From Drosophila miranda (lineage: Eukaryota > Arthropoda > Insecta > Diptera > Drosophilidae), in assembly GCF_003369915.1 (NCBI RefSeq), contig NW_022881625.1:2852001-2916000 (forward strand): a DNA stretch of 64,000 nt, in the 5' to 3' direction. The position numbers were made by a program, and so were the translations under genes. The notes under the pieces were generated by a model. The model did no database searches and was not told the DNA's origin. It was given only the letters and a program-made list of their open reading frames with translations. How positions within the stretch are numbered: position 1 is the stretch's first letter; each line of letters opens with the position of its first letter. Of the stretch, positions 46,161-57,257 are shown one piece after another.

Positions 46161-48345
46161 TCATGGTCTTCCTCGAGCGAACCGACTGCCTTTGTTCAAC
46201 TGGGACGATGAGGTCTGAGCGTGTCCATCTCGGCCAGTGAGAACTTGCTCGTAGCGGGTCAGCAGATTGGTGCGGACAATGGCGCCGTTCAGTTCCGCCT
46301 GGGCCTTGATGGCCTGTGGGAAAAGAGAGGGGAGAAAACAGTTGGATAAAGCCGAGGAAGAAAAGGAAATATAAACCCACCTGAGTATCGCTGACAGCCA
46401 GACCATTCAGGAGATTGAACAGCACAATGGTCATGAAGAACACAAAGAGCAGGAAGATCAGGTAAGTGTAGACGCTGTCAAACTTTATGTCACCGGCATC
46501 AAATTCTCCCGTGAGCATCACAATCGTCTTGATGAGCGCCTCGATGGGCACGGAGAATGTGTTGAAGTGACCATCATCTTCTCCCTCCTTTGCTGGCTCT
46601 GGCGTGCTGTCCTTCGGAGAGGAGGAATCCACCTGGGGCTTGCCAAACAGTATGTAGAAGCACAGACTAAACGTAAGCACAAAGATCGAGTAGAGAGTAA
46701 AGCTCTTGATGAAGCTGCTGGAGACGGCGCGCAGCATGAGCATGTGCGTCGAAGTTGAGAGTACTGGAAGGGAGCCAACCAGCAGGCAGAACTCCACGGA
46801 CACCAGCAGAATGGTGAAGACGGCCAGTATGCGCTGCGTCTCCTTGTCGTAGATGGCTTCCATGCAGGTTAGGATCGACAAGACAATGAGAGCCACCTCC
46901 ATCAGGTTCGTGATGGACCTGAAGTACAGCAGCGGCGACATGGCAAGCTGTATGACCTCTCGGATCATGAGATACACAATCCCTATCCAAGAGAACAGGC
47001 CGAAGAGGGCAGTCAGGCCCGTGTGGTCGCTTTCGTGGAACTTAAGGAGCGTATGCGTGATAATGGAGGCAGTGAAGAGAGAGTAAAGTTCTACTTTCAG
47101 ATAGAAGATCACCGAGAGGCGGTGCCACTTGAGCAAGAGGAAACACGAGATTAGCGGGTGCTGCAGCAGGTAACGCAGCTCCTTGGAATCGGCGATGTAT
47201 GCGATTGGAGTCATCTCGTCCTCCAATTGGTGAGGATGGCCAATGCTCCGCTTGTCCGACTGCCCGGGCTCTCGCTGGCGTCTCATCAGATTCTTGTAGT
47301 TGATGATGATCTCGAAACTCTGGTCACCGGGCTTCTCCCCGTTGGTGGTGATGCAGGAATCGAAGTGCTCCTCCAGCACTTTCGGGTCCATCTCCTGTAT
47401 GGGAAGATCTCCGAACGCGCTTCTCGCCCCGATGTACGCTCCCTGCCGTAGAAGCTCCTGTGCCACCTTTGTGTTGCGATACTTGACCGCATAGGAGAGT
47501 GGCACCAGGCCAGCCTTGTCCGCCTCATTGATGTCCACACGATCGCTCTCGAGCAGCAGCTGGAAGCAGCGCTGGTGGTCACAGAAGTCGTCCAGCGGCT
47601 GCTCACCCAGGCGACTGATAACCGCGTTCAGCAGCTTGGAATGCGATGTCAGCCTCAGCTGCGGATGCTTCAACAGCTTCTCTAGAGCCCTGTGGTTGCC
47701 CCAGATTACGGCCAACTCCACGGGGCTGATGTCGCTCAATTTTGAAGGATTAATGTTGATGCCCGTCTCGAGGATGGCCTCAAAGGCTCGCTGCTTGCCC
47801 CGCTTGATACTCTCCGCCAGCAGGGACTGATACTCCTCCTGGTTGGCATTGCATTGGTTGTCTGCGTTTCCGCTGACGTTCTGGAGGTACTCCGCGAACT
47901 GTTGCTCGAACTGGTTCTCGTCTCCGTCCCGCAGCGTGCGGAGGACTCGCTCGCAGTCGATCTCTGCTCCGGCCTCGCGCAGCTCCGGCAACGGCAGTTC
48001 CGGATACTGATCCCTTAGCATCTGGCGTCCGATAGCTGTCAATGTCCAACTGTGGTTGTTTCAGGAAAAGTCGGATCAGCTCCAGCTTAGTGCCTCCCTA
48101 AATCTTTCTATTCTTCAGCACATGGTGGAGCGGCGTGAACTCGCCCTGATCCACCAAATTCGGAGAGGCTCCGTACTCGAGCAGCAGCTGAATTCAGGAG
48201 CCCACCTGAGAGGCATTCGATCGTCCTGGCGATTGGCCTGGGCACCGCTGTCCAGGGCAGTGTGGAATTCCCGTATGTCCCGATTAGCGAGGGCTGCGCT
48301 CAACTGGCCCTGCGGATCGATGAAACCGCAGTTGTTAGAGCTCAT
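46161..48345 (-). pseudogene. pain: Broken copy of painless (TRPA cation channel)
   Basis: Known role: Painless is a TRPA channel of nociceptive neurons with N-terminal ankyrin repeats and six membrane segments. Seen: ATG at 48345 with the start SSNNCGFIDPQGQL, preceded by a splice-acceptor-like ctttgcag. After about 43 residues most of the first ankyrin segment is missing and the frame changes. LVDQGEFTPLHH-like sequence follows in another frame, and near 48030 one more indel shifts into the long frame 48042-46382. That frame has ankyrin-like repeats, six hydrophobic segments (about 47150-46400), the pore segment LTGEFDAGDI and NLLNGLAVSDTQ. A 67-bp GT-AG intron (46380-46314) follows, then AELNGAIVRTNLL and EQVLTG, after which homology stops near 46230. 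About 150 C-terminal residues are absent. Assignment to pain rests on my memory of the family and is strong. Confidence 0.85.
46314..46380 (-). other. Intron in the pain copy
   Basis: Begins gtgggt and ends cccacag on the minus strand; splicing it restores the conserved DTQ to AELNG order. Retention of the intron shows that the copy arose at DNA level, not by retroposition. Confidence 0.85.
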
Positions 48346-48906
48346 TCTGCTGTCTGCAAAGAGTCAAGTGAGAATGGGGAGGATGAGCTATGTCTATGTG
48401 GGATTTCGTTAATCTTATCCAATCCACGCTGCGTATGAGTAACTTCTAATGCCGTTTCTATGAAAATGATGCCAGAACCCGCATTGTTAGAGCTCTGCTC
48501 TGGTCAATGGAGGAAGGTCTGACCCAACAGACGGTTTCTGTACAGACCTTGAAATGGCCGAAACAAAAGCATGAGAGTGGACCGACCCCCGCAACAAACG
48601 GTATTTGACAACGCTTCATGCTACGATGATTTTCACACAAATGACTGTCTGTCCATGGAGCTGGCCAGCAGCTTGAGGCAGAGCCACAGTCAAAGCCACA
48701 GTCACAGCCACATCCGCAGCCGAAAGCTACCCCACAGGTTTCTCGAAAAATAAAAACCAAATCTTCGTTTTGGGGGCAATTAAAGAAAGCGTCTTTAAGT
48801 GGTTTTTGTGGTACCCGAACTACAGACTTAATTTGCCCTCCCGTGTAGCTATTAAATTATAACAATCCAACTGAAGACAAGGTAAGACAAGGCCTGAGAA
48901 GTATAA
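48346..48906. other. Stretch between pain copy and LTR element
   Basis: No gene recognised. A Ser/His-coding repeat (cagccacagtcaaagccac and variants) lies at about 48682-48722; the 60-codon frame around it (48571-48753) has no other support. Confidence 0.4.
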
Positions 48907-50343
48907 TGTTACGGCTACGGGCTGGTTAAATCTTGTTGGCAATGCAGCCTCAGCAGGAAAGGGAATCGGGGTTAGTGCACTATACTGCGCTCTGGGCTCA
49001 GCTCGCGGGATGGGGTCGGGGTCTTTCCTATCCCTATACTTCCTTCTTCTCGCCATATTATAAAAATTTAAGTGCACTGACACAGAATCTACTTTGATCA
49101 AAACAAAAAAGATCAAAACAAAAAAAAACATGTAATCAATCCCCGGTCGGCCTAGATGGCAAGAAGGAATCCGGTAGTCACGTATTTAATTTAGTGATCC
49201 TAGGTGTAGGAGATCACTAGTTCCTCTATACCCTCCCTACCTTCGGCAATGCGTGGAACGATGTTGGCATGGCCCCTAACGTAACTACCGCTGCATTATT
49301 ACACTCGATGCATCATTGGCATTATGTACTTAGACAGAATGGTTGTTATTTATTCCAAATTCATGTTAATTCAAAATAGTTCTATTAATCAAGATTCAAA
49401 AGATTCATATATAACAAAAGGTTCATTAACTTAGGAATATAAAATACAATTCATAGCAAAACTGAGCCTTTTTACTCACGAAGGTCAACATTTCCATTCA
49501 ATACGAAATGAATGATCATTACCAAATTCAAACACTTTCCTTGACGAACAATATTAATTATATAAAAATAGTAAAGAATTAAAGAATGATATTTTGGCCG
49601 ACATTGCCAGAGTGAATCAAGGCTTAACATTGAGTTGATTAGGAAAGGACTTAAGACATATGATAAAGAAATTAATTCTATAGGAAAGATATTCCTTAAT
49701 ATAACTGTATATTTTTATATGATTTTACATTTAAAGTCAAATTTAATTGAAGTGCAAACACAAGAATGCAAGCAAAAGAAAAGAACAAGACAAAGCAAAG
49801 AGAATGTCGATGATCAAATTAATGCACGTTTATATGTGTGTGCATACGCACGCATATGTCCGAATTCTCTTCGAACGAAAGCTCGCTCTTGGCGTGTGAG
49901 CTATCACGCTCTCCCTTTCATTACGCTGCACCGCTGTTATACCCTGCTATTTCGCGGGTATGTTCGTACTCACGAATCGATGATCACATGTTGTCCACGA
50001 CCCAGGTCACCCTAAATTCCGATTCCTGATCTTGTATTCACATCTTCTGCACAATTTTAGCTGACATAAATTTCCACTTTAATTCCTAGGCGTTGTCGAT
50101 TCCGCATCAAGGATGTTGAGTTGCATCTCGCAAGATACGCTTATAGGGCATTCAAAGGTCGATACAGATCGTCCGTACAACGGAAACGCTGGTAATTCGA
50201 AGCGGCCAAAAATAAGACACTGGAGGTTGCGTGGGGGGTTAGGCGTGAGAGCGCCAAAGCACGGCAGACCTCCAGTGACCAAGAGATTCTGTAATAGATT
50301 CGGAATTCAGTGAATGTACCAAACCTGCTTTCCTCTATAATCA
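48907..50343 (-). repeat. 3' LTR (1437 bp)
   Basis: Starts TG (minus-strand tgattatag) next to a purine tract and ends gtaaca. Its 48907-49800 part matches 56301-57207. It contains a small basic frame (MARRRKYRDRKDPDP, about 49055) shared by both LTRs. Confidence 0.85.
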
Positions 50344-50855
50344 CCTTCTTTTTCTCTACGTAGCACTTTGCACTTTCACCACACAATATAGCTTGATCTT
50401 GCTTTTTAGTCGATTCTCCGCCGACTTGCAGTTATGTAATTTGGTATGTATTATGTAATACAGGGACACGTGAACTTCCACTAGAGTTTGGCACTATTGG
50501 CACAGGCACAACCGAAGTGTTTTGGGAGAAAAATTGAATTGATCCGCGTGTTCACCGTCGCTGTCGGCTTAAGCGGCATAGACGAGCTTTAACGGGACCC
50601 TTCCATGGAATTCGGTCTCGAGAGACGAAAAAGAACATTCGAGCAATTAAAGCTCCATATTCGAAGTAGCTGTTTTTAAAGCCTTGGTGTTCGAACTAAT
50701 CAAGTTGGCGCGTGATTTGAATCTGCTTTATATCTGGGAAATTATTAGGGAACTTAATCTGGGTTTGCTTCACTGGCCACTACACTCTCCACCACCAGAT
50801 TATGTCCGGAGTGATCGACAGGGATCGTAATCGAAATGAAAAGAAGGACAGTGAA
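50344..50855. other. Region between pol and 3' LTR of the Osvaldo-like element
   Basis: About 500 bp with the purine tract next to the LTR (minus-strand agagaaaaagaagg). No envelope frame and nothing else recognised. Confidence 0.6.
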
Positions 50856-52062
50856 TTAGTGGTTTTGAATATCTTTTACGTGGTATACTCCCATTTTCTT
50901 TCCTTTCTCGTTCGATAATTCGTAATAAACAGGACTTAGCTTTTTCGTTACTGTTGCTGTCACAAACACCTGCGCTAATTTATGGCTGAATTGTTTAGAC
51001 GCGTTGCTTTGGGAGAAATTGCGAACGTAAACCTGATCTCCGACGTTGAATTGTATGTTTCTACTCCTCAAATTGTATACCCTCGGGTTGGTTGCATGAG
51101 CCTTTGCATTGTTGACCTTTGCTGCATACCTTGCCAACTGCAGAGCATCGGGGTAATTAACTCTAGAATCATCTGATAGCAAGTTAAGTTTCCTGAGCAA
51201 TTCGTAATCCTTGCATTCAAAATCATGTTTTGCCCAAACGTAAGGAAGTAAGGAGAATATCCGGTGGTTGTATGTAGACTGGATCGAATAGCACCGTTAA
51301 TCTCATTCAGTCGTTGATCCCAGGTAGTGTGATCTTTCCCACGTACGCACGGATCGCCGCCAAAACCGATCGGTTTAAGCGCTCGCTTGCATTCGCTTGA
51401 GGCGAATAAAAAGCGGTACAAATATGTTTAATTGAAAATCGAGTTAGAAAAGCCTCAAAGAATCCTGATCGAAATTGAGAACCATTGTCCGTTAAGATGG
51501 ATTCCGGCACTCCAAACGTAAAGAAAATGGAATTTTCTAAGTACTCGCAAATCTTTCCGGAAGTGAATCGTTTCAATGGACAGAGGAAATGGAATTTTGT
51601 ACAATGATCCACGATTATTAATAATCCGATATTCCCTGCCTTTGAACGAGGGTATGGACCTAACAGATCCATGTAGAGTCGTTGAAACGGTCTCTCTGAT
51701 TGCATTGGCTTTCCCAATGGTGGTCGTAATACTATATTGGGACTTTTGGTCTGTTTACAAATGACACAATTATTCACATACTCTCGGATTTGAACCAACA
51801 TCTTGGGCCAGAACAGGTATCTCTTAAGTTTTTCAACGGTTTTACCCATCCCGCCAAGTGATGTGCTAGGAGAATCATGGGCTTGTTTGATAACACTACT
51901 GACTAGGCCAGAGGGTACCCATAATTTCCACGACTGGTGGTCAGATTCAGAATCTCCAATCGAAACTTCGGTGCGTTTGTATACATAGCCATCTGTTATT
52001 TTTAAATCTGGAAGTTTCTCTTGGTTCTGCTGAATGCGTTCAATTAAATCAAGATATTCCAA
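50856..52062 (-). pseudogene. Integrase of the Osvaldo-like element, in three frames
   Basis: 52062-51307 carries the zinc-binding region (CVIC visible; the second His of the usual HHCC is replaced within TSLGGMGKT) and the catalytic core: YMDLLG, TDNGSQF and NASERLNR supply D, D and E. The frame then shifts to 51421-51068 (DQRLNEINGAIRSS) and again to 51200-50856, an integrase C-terminal region with YNLRSRNIQFNVGDQVYVRN. At least two indels make it non-functional. Confidence 0.85.
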
Positions 52063-52082
52063 CGAAGTGAAATGCTCGGACT

Positions 52083-53580
52083 CTAAATCGATGATCGCCC
52101 TAGATCTATAAACTCATCTACGGACGATTCATTTTGCCTTGACAGAGTGTCAGCAACAACATTTTGTGAACCCTTCCGGTGTTCAATATGAAAATCAAAA
52201 CCCTGTAACTGTATAGCCCATCGCGCGAGCCTTCCAGACAAATCCTTTTGTCGCATCAACCACTGCAATGCTGCATGGTCGGTTATTACTAAGAATTCCT
52301 GGCCTTCTATGTAAGCTCGAAATTTCTTAATTCCCTTAATAACTGCTAGACATTCTAGTTCTGTAACGGAATAATTCCGTTGAGCTTTGGATAACTTAAC
52401 CGACATGTATCCAATTGGCATTTCGAAGCCTTCTTCATTCTCTTGAGCTAGGACGCACCCGAGACCAAAAGAACTAGCATCACACAATAAGATGAATTTC
52501 TTAGAAAAATCAGGAGTTCTGAGGATTGGAGCTGATGTTAATCTTCGTTTCAATTCTTCAAAAGCATTGGTTGCGGTTTCATTCCATATTAAGGAAGTAT
52601 TCTGTTTCTTAAGCATCTCGGTCAATGGATAGCTCACGGAGGCATAATTCTCGACGAAACGTCGATACCATCCGGATAAACCGAGAAACCGTCGTAACTG
52701 CTTTACCGTTGTTGGAATTGGGAAGTCGTTGATTGCCTGAATCTTCAATGAATCAGTCTTGATCTGACCATCCGAAATTATGAAACCGAGATATTTAATC
52801 TCTCTCATGCAGAATTTAGATTTTCGAACGTTAATAGTGATATTCGCTTTTCTTAAGAATAGTGCGATTTCTTGCAAAAGAATCAAGTGCGAATCAAAGT
52901 CATCCGATAGAACAAGCAAGTCATCGAGATATACAAAAACTCGATTCCGTAAATGTGGGGGTATGACATGGTCCATTAAGCGGCATAAGGTCTGAGGTGC
53001 ATTTGTCAGACCAAATGGCATGACCTTATATTGGTACAGTGGACGATTCGGAACGGTAAACGCAGTATACGGTCGTGATGACTCGTCCAGTGGTATTTGC
53101 CAGAAAGCATGTTTCATATCAAGACCAGTTATATACCGCGCTGGAGGTAAGTGGCTTAAGATCCCGTCAATATGTGGTAAGGGGTAAGCATCCTTCCTCG
53201 TGTATTTATTGATCTCGCGAGAGTCTAAACACAACCGAACCTTATCACCTTTTTGAACAAGAACACAATTACTACTCCAAGGACTGCAAGAAGGTTCTAT
53301 GATATCGAGAGCTAACATGTTATCTACCTCAGCAAACATAAGTTTTTTCGCGCGCAGGGGAGATTGGCCAGTGTCTTTGTTTAATCGCCTTAGCATCACC
53401 TACGTCGATCGAGTGCGAAATAATGCTGGTTCTGCCCAATCCGTCTCGTTCGTACGAAGGAAAAATTTCGACGACACCTTGCAGTCTCTCCTGCTCTTTA
53501 ATAGAAAGTTTGTGTAACTTGGGTGAGCTTTCCTCATCCTCCGTGGGACCTATATCTAACTCAGAGACACTTTCGCTCAT
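52083..53580 (-). pseudogene. Reverse transcriptase and RNase H of the Osvaldo-like element, frameshifted
   Basis: The N-terminal linker is at 53580-53329 (frame with SESVSELDIG). The main domain continues at 53399-52083 after a one-base shift near 53345. It holds DSREINKYTRKDAYPLP, GLDMKHAFWQIPL, the YLDD catalytic box, LLCDASSFGLG (RNase H) and TDHAALQWL. The frame ends at 52083 within a sequence that should lead into integrase, another indel near 52100. Confidence 0.87.
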
Positions 53581-53621
53581 GAGTCGATCAGCAAGTTTAA
53601 ATTTCCTAAAAAAGTCAATTC

Positions 53622-55193
53622 CTAAGTAAACCTCTTGGTTAAGTTTGGTATGATGAAAAAATCTATACTTTCCGTGAGACTACGATATGTAATAGTCGCT
53701 GTGAAAATGCCCTCAACCGAGCATTTGGTTCCGCTGGCTGTTTTAACCCTTCCTAAACACTTACGTGATTTCGGATGGCTAAGGAGAGCACGGGCGGCAT
53801 TGTTGCCAACGCAACTAACCGACGCTCCAGAATCTAACAAGGCGTTGTAAACCTTGTCTTCAATCGTGATGGGTGTGTACAGACGATTATCTCCCGTACT
53901 GAATATGGAAGCAATTAAGCATTGTCGAGTGCTAACAACTGTTTTCCAAAATTTTCGTAATCGAAGGGTAGATTTTTTAGATTTTGTACAGATTTTTGAT
54001 ATGGTACAAAGATCGCCAAATATCCTATTTCTAGCTTTCTTGTAATTTGACAGTCTTACATGTAAGGGTAAATATCTAGTTGGTCGTTTATCCGATAAAA
54101 ATCCTGAGTCCATAGCGGTTTTAGCTAAACCCTCATCTATAGTCTGACTGATGCTTTCGCTATGTTTTGGTACGGATGTGCCTACAGGGGGTTCGTTGAC
54201 ACATCCGCAGCCGGTTTTCCGAAGGATGGCACTTAGAGCAACGTGGCTTGTAAACATTCTTGGTTCCACAACCGTAACAAATATGCTTCTAGGTTCCACA
54301 CAATCATCCCATCTATGCCCTATCTTATCACAATTCCAGCAGGACATCTTATTACGCATGATCGCTGATATTATTGGTTCAGGCTCCTCAAGGTTTTCCC
54401 TCTCCGGAGAGATCTCGGAGATGTTGCGCCGGCTTACAAAAGGCGTTTTGTAAGAAGGGTTTCGAAGTTCCGAATAAAATTGTTCGTGCTTTTTAACCTC
54501 TAAAAGTAATTTCTTTATCGAAGTGATATTCAAATGTAGTAACTCGTGATGAAGTGTACTTTTCGAATTGTCAATCAACAGCTTAACAAGGTCGCATTCT
54601 GGTAGGCTACGCTCGAGTCTATTCACCAACTCTTCTATACTATTCTGATAGGAATCAAAAGGTTCATTTTCCCCTTGCTTTCGTTTCGCGATTCTCCGCC
54701 ATATGTCGACATCAGTGGCAGCATCGTCATATTTATCCCTAAATGCCAGACAAAAAGTCTCCCACGCGAACTCTTCATGTTTACGATGGAACTGCCAGAA
54801 CCAATCACCTGCTTTTGCGGATAACAATAAGTGCAAATGATCGCAAACCAGCTGGAAATTGTTTCCCAGGGTCTGTGCAGTCAAGGAACGTACCCGGTAA
54901 ATAAATTCTGTGGCCGATAGACCGTCCTTACTACCGTCAAACTTTACCTTCCAGTTTTGAATAACATGTCCTACCTTTTCTGGTGAAATTGAAACTGAAG
55001 AGCGATTGCTAGTATTCCTTAAGTCTGCCTCTTGGCTTGCTCTACTCCTAACGTCTGCTGGTACATGCTGATAATTCGAAGCCTGCTCCGCAAGTCCCGA
55101 TCTCAATTGAAACGAACTCAGCTGATGGCTCAATGCTGTCTCTATATGAGCGGTTAGCTTCTCCAACAACGTCTTTTGTTGGGTGCCCATCAT
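53622..55193 (-). CDS. gag-protease of the Osvaldo-like element
   Basis: A 523-codon open frame. Residues about 80-250 fit the retrotransposon gag domain (WKVKFDGSKDGLSATEFIYR, FCLAFRDKYDD). One zinc knuckle, CWNCDKIGHRWDDC, sits near residue 300, and a second Cys cluster (TGCGC) near 335. An aspartic protease with LLDSGASVSC lies near residue 455. The frame stops shortly after the protease, at 53622-53624; the continuation appears in another frame (about 53640 downward). The shift is either programmed or a one-base indel. Confidence 0.85.
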   Translation of the reverse strand: MMGTQQKTLLEKLTAHIETALSHQLSSFQLRSGLAEQASNYQHVPADVRSRASQEADLRNTSNRSSVSISPEKVGHVIQNWKVKFDGSKDGLSATEFIYRVRSLTAQTLGNNFQLVCDHLHLLLSAKAGDWFWQFHRKHEEFAWETFCLAFRDKYDDAATDVDIWRRIAKRKQGENEPFDSYQNSIEELVNRLERSLPECDLVKLLIDNSKSTLHHELLHLNITSIKKLLLEVKKHEQFYSELRNPSYKTPFVSRRNISEISPERENLEEPEPIISAIMRNKMSCWNCDKIGHRWDDCVEPRSIFVTVVEPRMFTSHVALSAILRKTGCGCVNEPPVGTSVPKHSESISQTIDEGLAKTAMDSGFLSDKRPTRYLPLHVRLSNYKKARNRIFGDLCTISKICTKSKKSTLRLRKFWKTVVSTRQCLIASIFSTGDNRLYTPITIEDKVYNALLDSGASVSCVGNNAARALLSHPKSRKCLGRVKTASGTKCSVEGIFTATITYRSLTESIDFFIIPNLTKRFT

Positions 55194-55282
55194 TGACCTT
55201 ACAAATTAACAATTTCACTTTTATCCATGGCGTTAGATGAATTCAGCGATTGGCTAGTTGGGTCTGTAGGGGTAGGATTTCC

Positions 55283-55741
55283 CTACCTTTGCTTAGATCT
55301 CGTTACTATATTTGACTTGGGAATAGCGCCTCTGCCTCTACCTCGAAATCTACTTCCACTTGGCCCTGGCGCATCGAGGGGAATTCCTTCAGTGTTCGAA
55401 TCTCCTACCTCTGCAAGGTCCGCGTTATTTAATTCCGTCGCCAAATCAACATTTCCCCGAACTAACAATTCTGTAGTGCATAGTCCGCGACAGGTTGGAC
55501 AACTCGGTGAACTCTTAAGCCAATCGGTCAAACAGGAATGGTGAAATTGATGTTGACACGGTGTCGTGGCAAACAATTGATCTTTCTCAAGTTTATCGTG
55601 GCAAATGCGACAATAGCCATGCTGATTTAATGCAGTTTCAAAGCTATTATCTTTACTGGCCATATTTCCTCTTAATTTTATTTTATTTTTATTTATTTTT
55701 TCAATCAGCAAAATATTTTCTGTCTTTTCCACAAATGCCAA
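55283..55741 (-). CDS. RING-H2 protein encoded upstream of gag
   Basis: A frame of 152 codons between the primer-binding site and gag. An inner ATG in the GNMASKDNS segment (about 55663) gives about 126 aa. Residues about 43-84 (of 152) form a RING-H2 finger: CRIC, eleven residues, CQHQFHHSC, then LTDW and CPTC, fitting CX2CX11CXHX2HX2CX10CX2C. An RGRGRG patch and basic C-terminus follow. RING-H2 fingers usually bind an E2 enzyme and transfer ubiquitin, so the product may be a ubiquitin ligase (inference). The frame has no stop or frameshift although the neighbouring pro-pol is broken in several places. It is co-oriented with gag, ending about 90 nt before the gag ATG. Confidence 0.75.
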   Translation of the reverse strand: MAFVEKTENILLIEKINKNKIKLRGNMASKDNSFETALNQHGYCRICHDKLEKDQLFATTPCQHQFHHSCLTDWLKSSPSCPTCRGLCTTELLVRGNVDLATELNNADLAEVGDSNTEGIPLDAPGPSGSRFRGRGRGAIPKSNIVTRSKQR

Positions 55742-55743
55742 TT

Positions 55744-56274
55744 CTACATCGATGTGTAACTCCTCTCTTCTGCCTCTATGATTATTGAATTAAATGGATA
55801 TTAAAGGTTCCTATTAGACTATGTTTGATACTCGTCGGAACTCAAAGTTTCTCTAAGACCCCGCATTCCAAGTACCGAACAAGTCATGTTCTATAAAGTT
55901 GAAAGTGGTCGTGCGTCTGGTTGGGTCGATCAATACAAAATCCTGAATTGCAATCGCAAATTCCACAGCTCAGATACACGGCACTAACATCTTTATTCTA
56001 CTAAATATATTTCTTCAGACATCTATACAGTTCACGCCGTCATTTCTTGGTAGAACCAATCCCTACTCAGTCGAATTGAAATCTCCATTCCAAAAAGCTG
56101 ACTACACGTCTACACGATATACCGAATTTTCTAATTAACAGGCTAATGGATGTATTAACAGAGCTTAACCGTGAAGCAAACGAAGGTTACTCCAACCGTT
56201 CGGAATTATCCTCATCTGGAAATAATCGTATCTTTTTAACACTTTTCCGATTATAACACGTCGTTTCGTCCTCG
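55744..56274. other. 5' leader of the Osvaldo-like element
   Basis: AT-rich leader between the RING frame and the primer-binding site; no frame or structure recognised. Confidence 0.5.
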
Positions 56275-56292
56275 GGCCCACGTTGGGCGCCA
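56275..56292 (-). promoter_or_regulatory. Primer-binding site, tRNA-Lys type
   Basis: Minus-strand tggcgcccaacgtgggcc, 8 nt from the LTR end. It matches the usual tRNA-Lys (Lys1,2) complement except near the last positions. It would prime minus-strand DNA synthesis. Confidence 0.85.
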
Positions 56293-56300
56293 TTTTATAA

Positions 56301-57207
56301 TGTACGCCGCTACGGGCTGGTTAAATCTTGTTGGCAATGCAGCCTCAAGCAGGAAAGGGAATCGGGGTTAGTGCACTATACTGCGCTCTGGGCTCAGCTC
56401 GCCGGATGGGGTCGGGGTCTTTCCTATCCCTATACTTCCTTCTTCTCGCCATATTATAAAATTTAAGTGCACTGACACAGAATCTACTTTGATCAAAACA
56501 AAAAAGATCAAAACAAAAAAAAACAAATGTAATCAATCCCCGTCGGCCTAGATGGCAAGAAGGAATCCGGTAGTCACGTATTTAATTTAGTGATCCTAGG
56601 TGTAGGAGATCACTAGTTCCTCTATACCTCCCTACCTTCGGCAATGCGTGGAACGATGTTGTCATGGCCCTAACGTAACTACCGCTGCATTATTACACTC
56701 GATGCATCATTGGCATTATGTACTTAGACAGAATGGTTGTTATTTATTCCAAATTCATGTTAATTCAAAATAGTTCTATTAATCAAGATTCAAAAATTCA
56801 TATATAACAAAAGGTTCATTAACTTAGGAATATAAATACAATTCATAGCAAACTGAGCCTTTTTACTCACGAAGGTCAACATTTCCATTCAATACGAAAT
56901 GAATGATCATTACAATTCAAACACTTTCCTTGACGAGCTCGTTGGGCCAATGAACTGCTTCGGTAGCTGTGGAACAATATTAATTAATAAAATAGTAAAG
57001 AATTAAAGAATGATATTTTGGCCGACATTGCCAGAGTGAATCAAGGCTTAACATTGAGTTGATTAGGAAAGGACTTAAGACATATATAAAGAAATTAATT
57101 CTATAGGAAAGATATTCCTTAATATACTGTATATTTTTATATGATTTTACATTTAAAGTCAAATTTAATTGAAGTGCAACACAAGAATGCAAGCAAAAGA
57201 AAAGAAA
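56301..57207 (-). repeat. 5' LTR, partial (907 bp before the gap)
   Basis: Same as the corresponding part of 48907-50343, but with many one-base losses in homopolymers and a 37-bp extra stretch near 56937-56973. The remaining roughly 500 bp fall in the N run. Confidence 0.88.
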
Positions 57208-57257
57208 NNNNNNNNNNNNNNNNNNNNNNNNNNNNNNNNNNNNNNNNNNNNNNNNNN
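57208..57257. other. Assembly gap, 50 N
   Basis: Exactly 50 N, likely a placeholder of unknown true size. It hides the rest of the 5' LTR and the left edge of the following duplicate. Confidence 0.99.

Larger units (their letters stand above)
48907..57207 (-). mobile_element. Osvaldo-like Ty3/gypsy retrotransposon, decayed, cut by the gap
   Basis: Minus-strand element: 5' LTR 56301 to the gap, tRNA-Lys-type primer-binding site, RING-H2 frame, gag-protease, reverse transcriptase/RNase H, integrase, purine tract (about 50344-50358), 3' LTR 48907-50343. No envelope frame seen. The long LTRs and Lys primer suit the Osvaldo/Ulysses group (family knowledge, tentative). At least four frame breaks are present in pro-pol, so it is inactive. 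The 5' end and target duplication lie in the N gap and cannot be checked. Confidence 0.88.
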
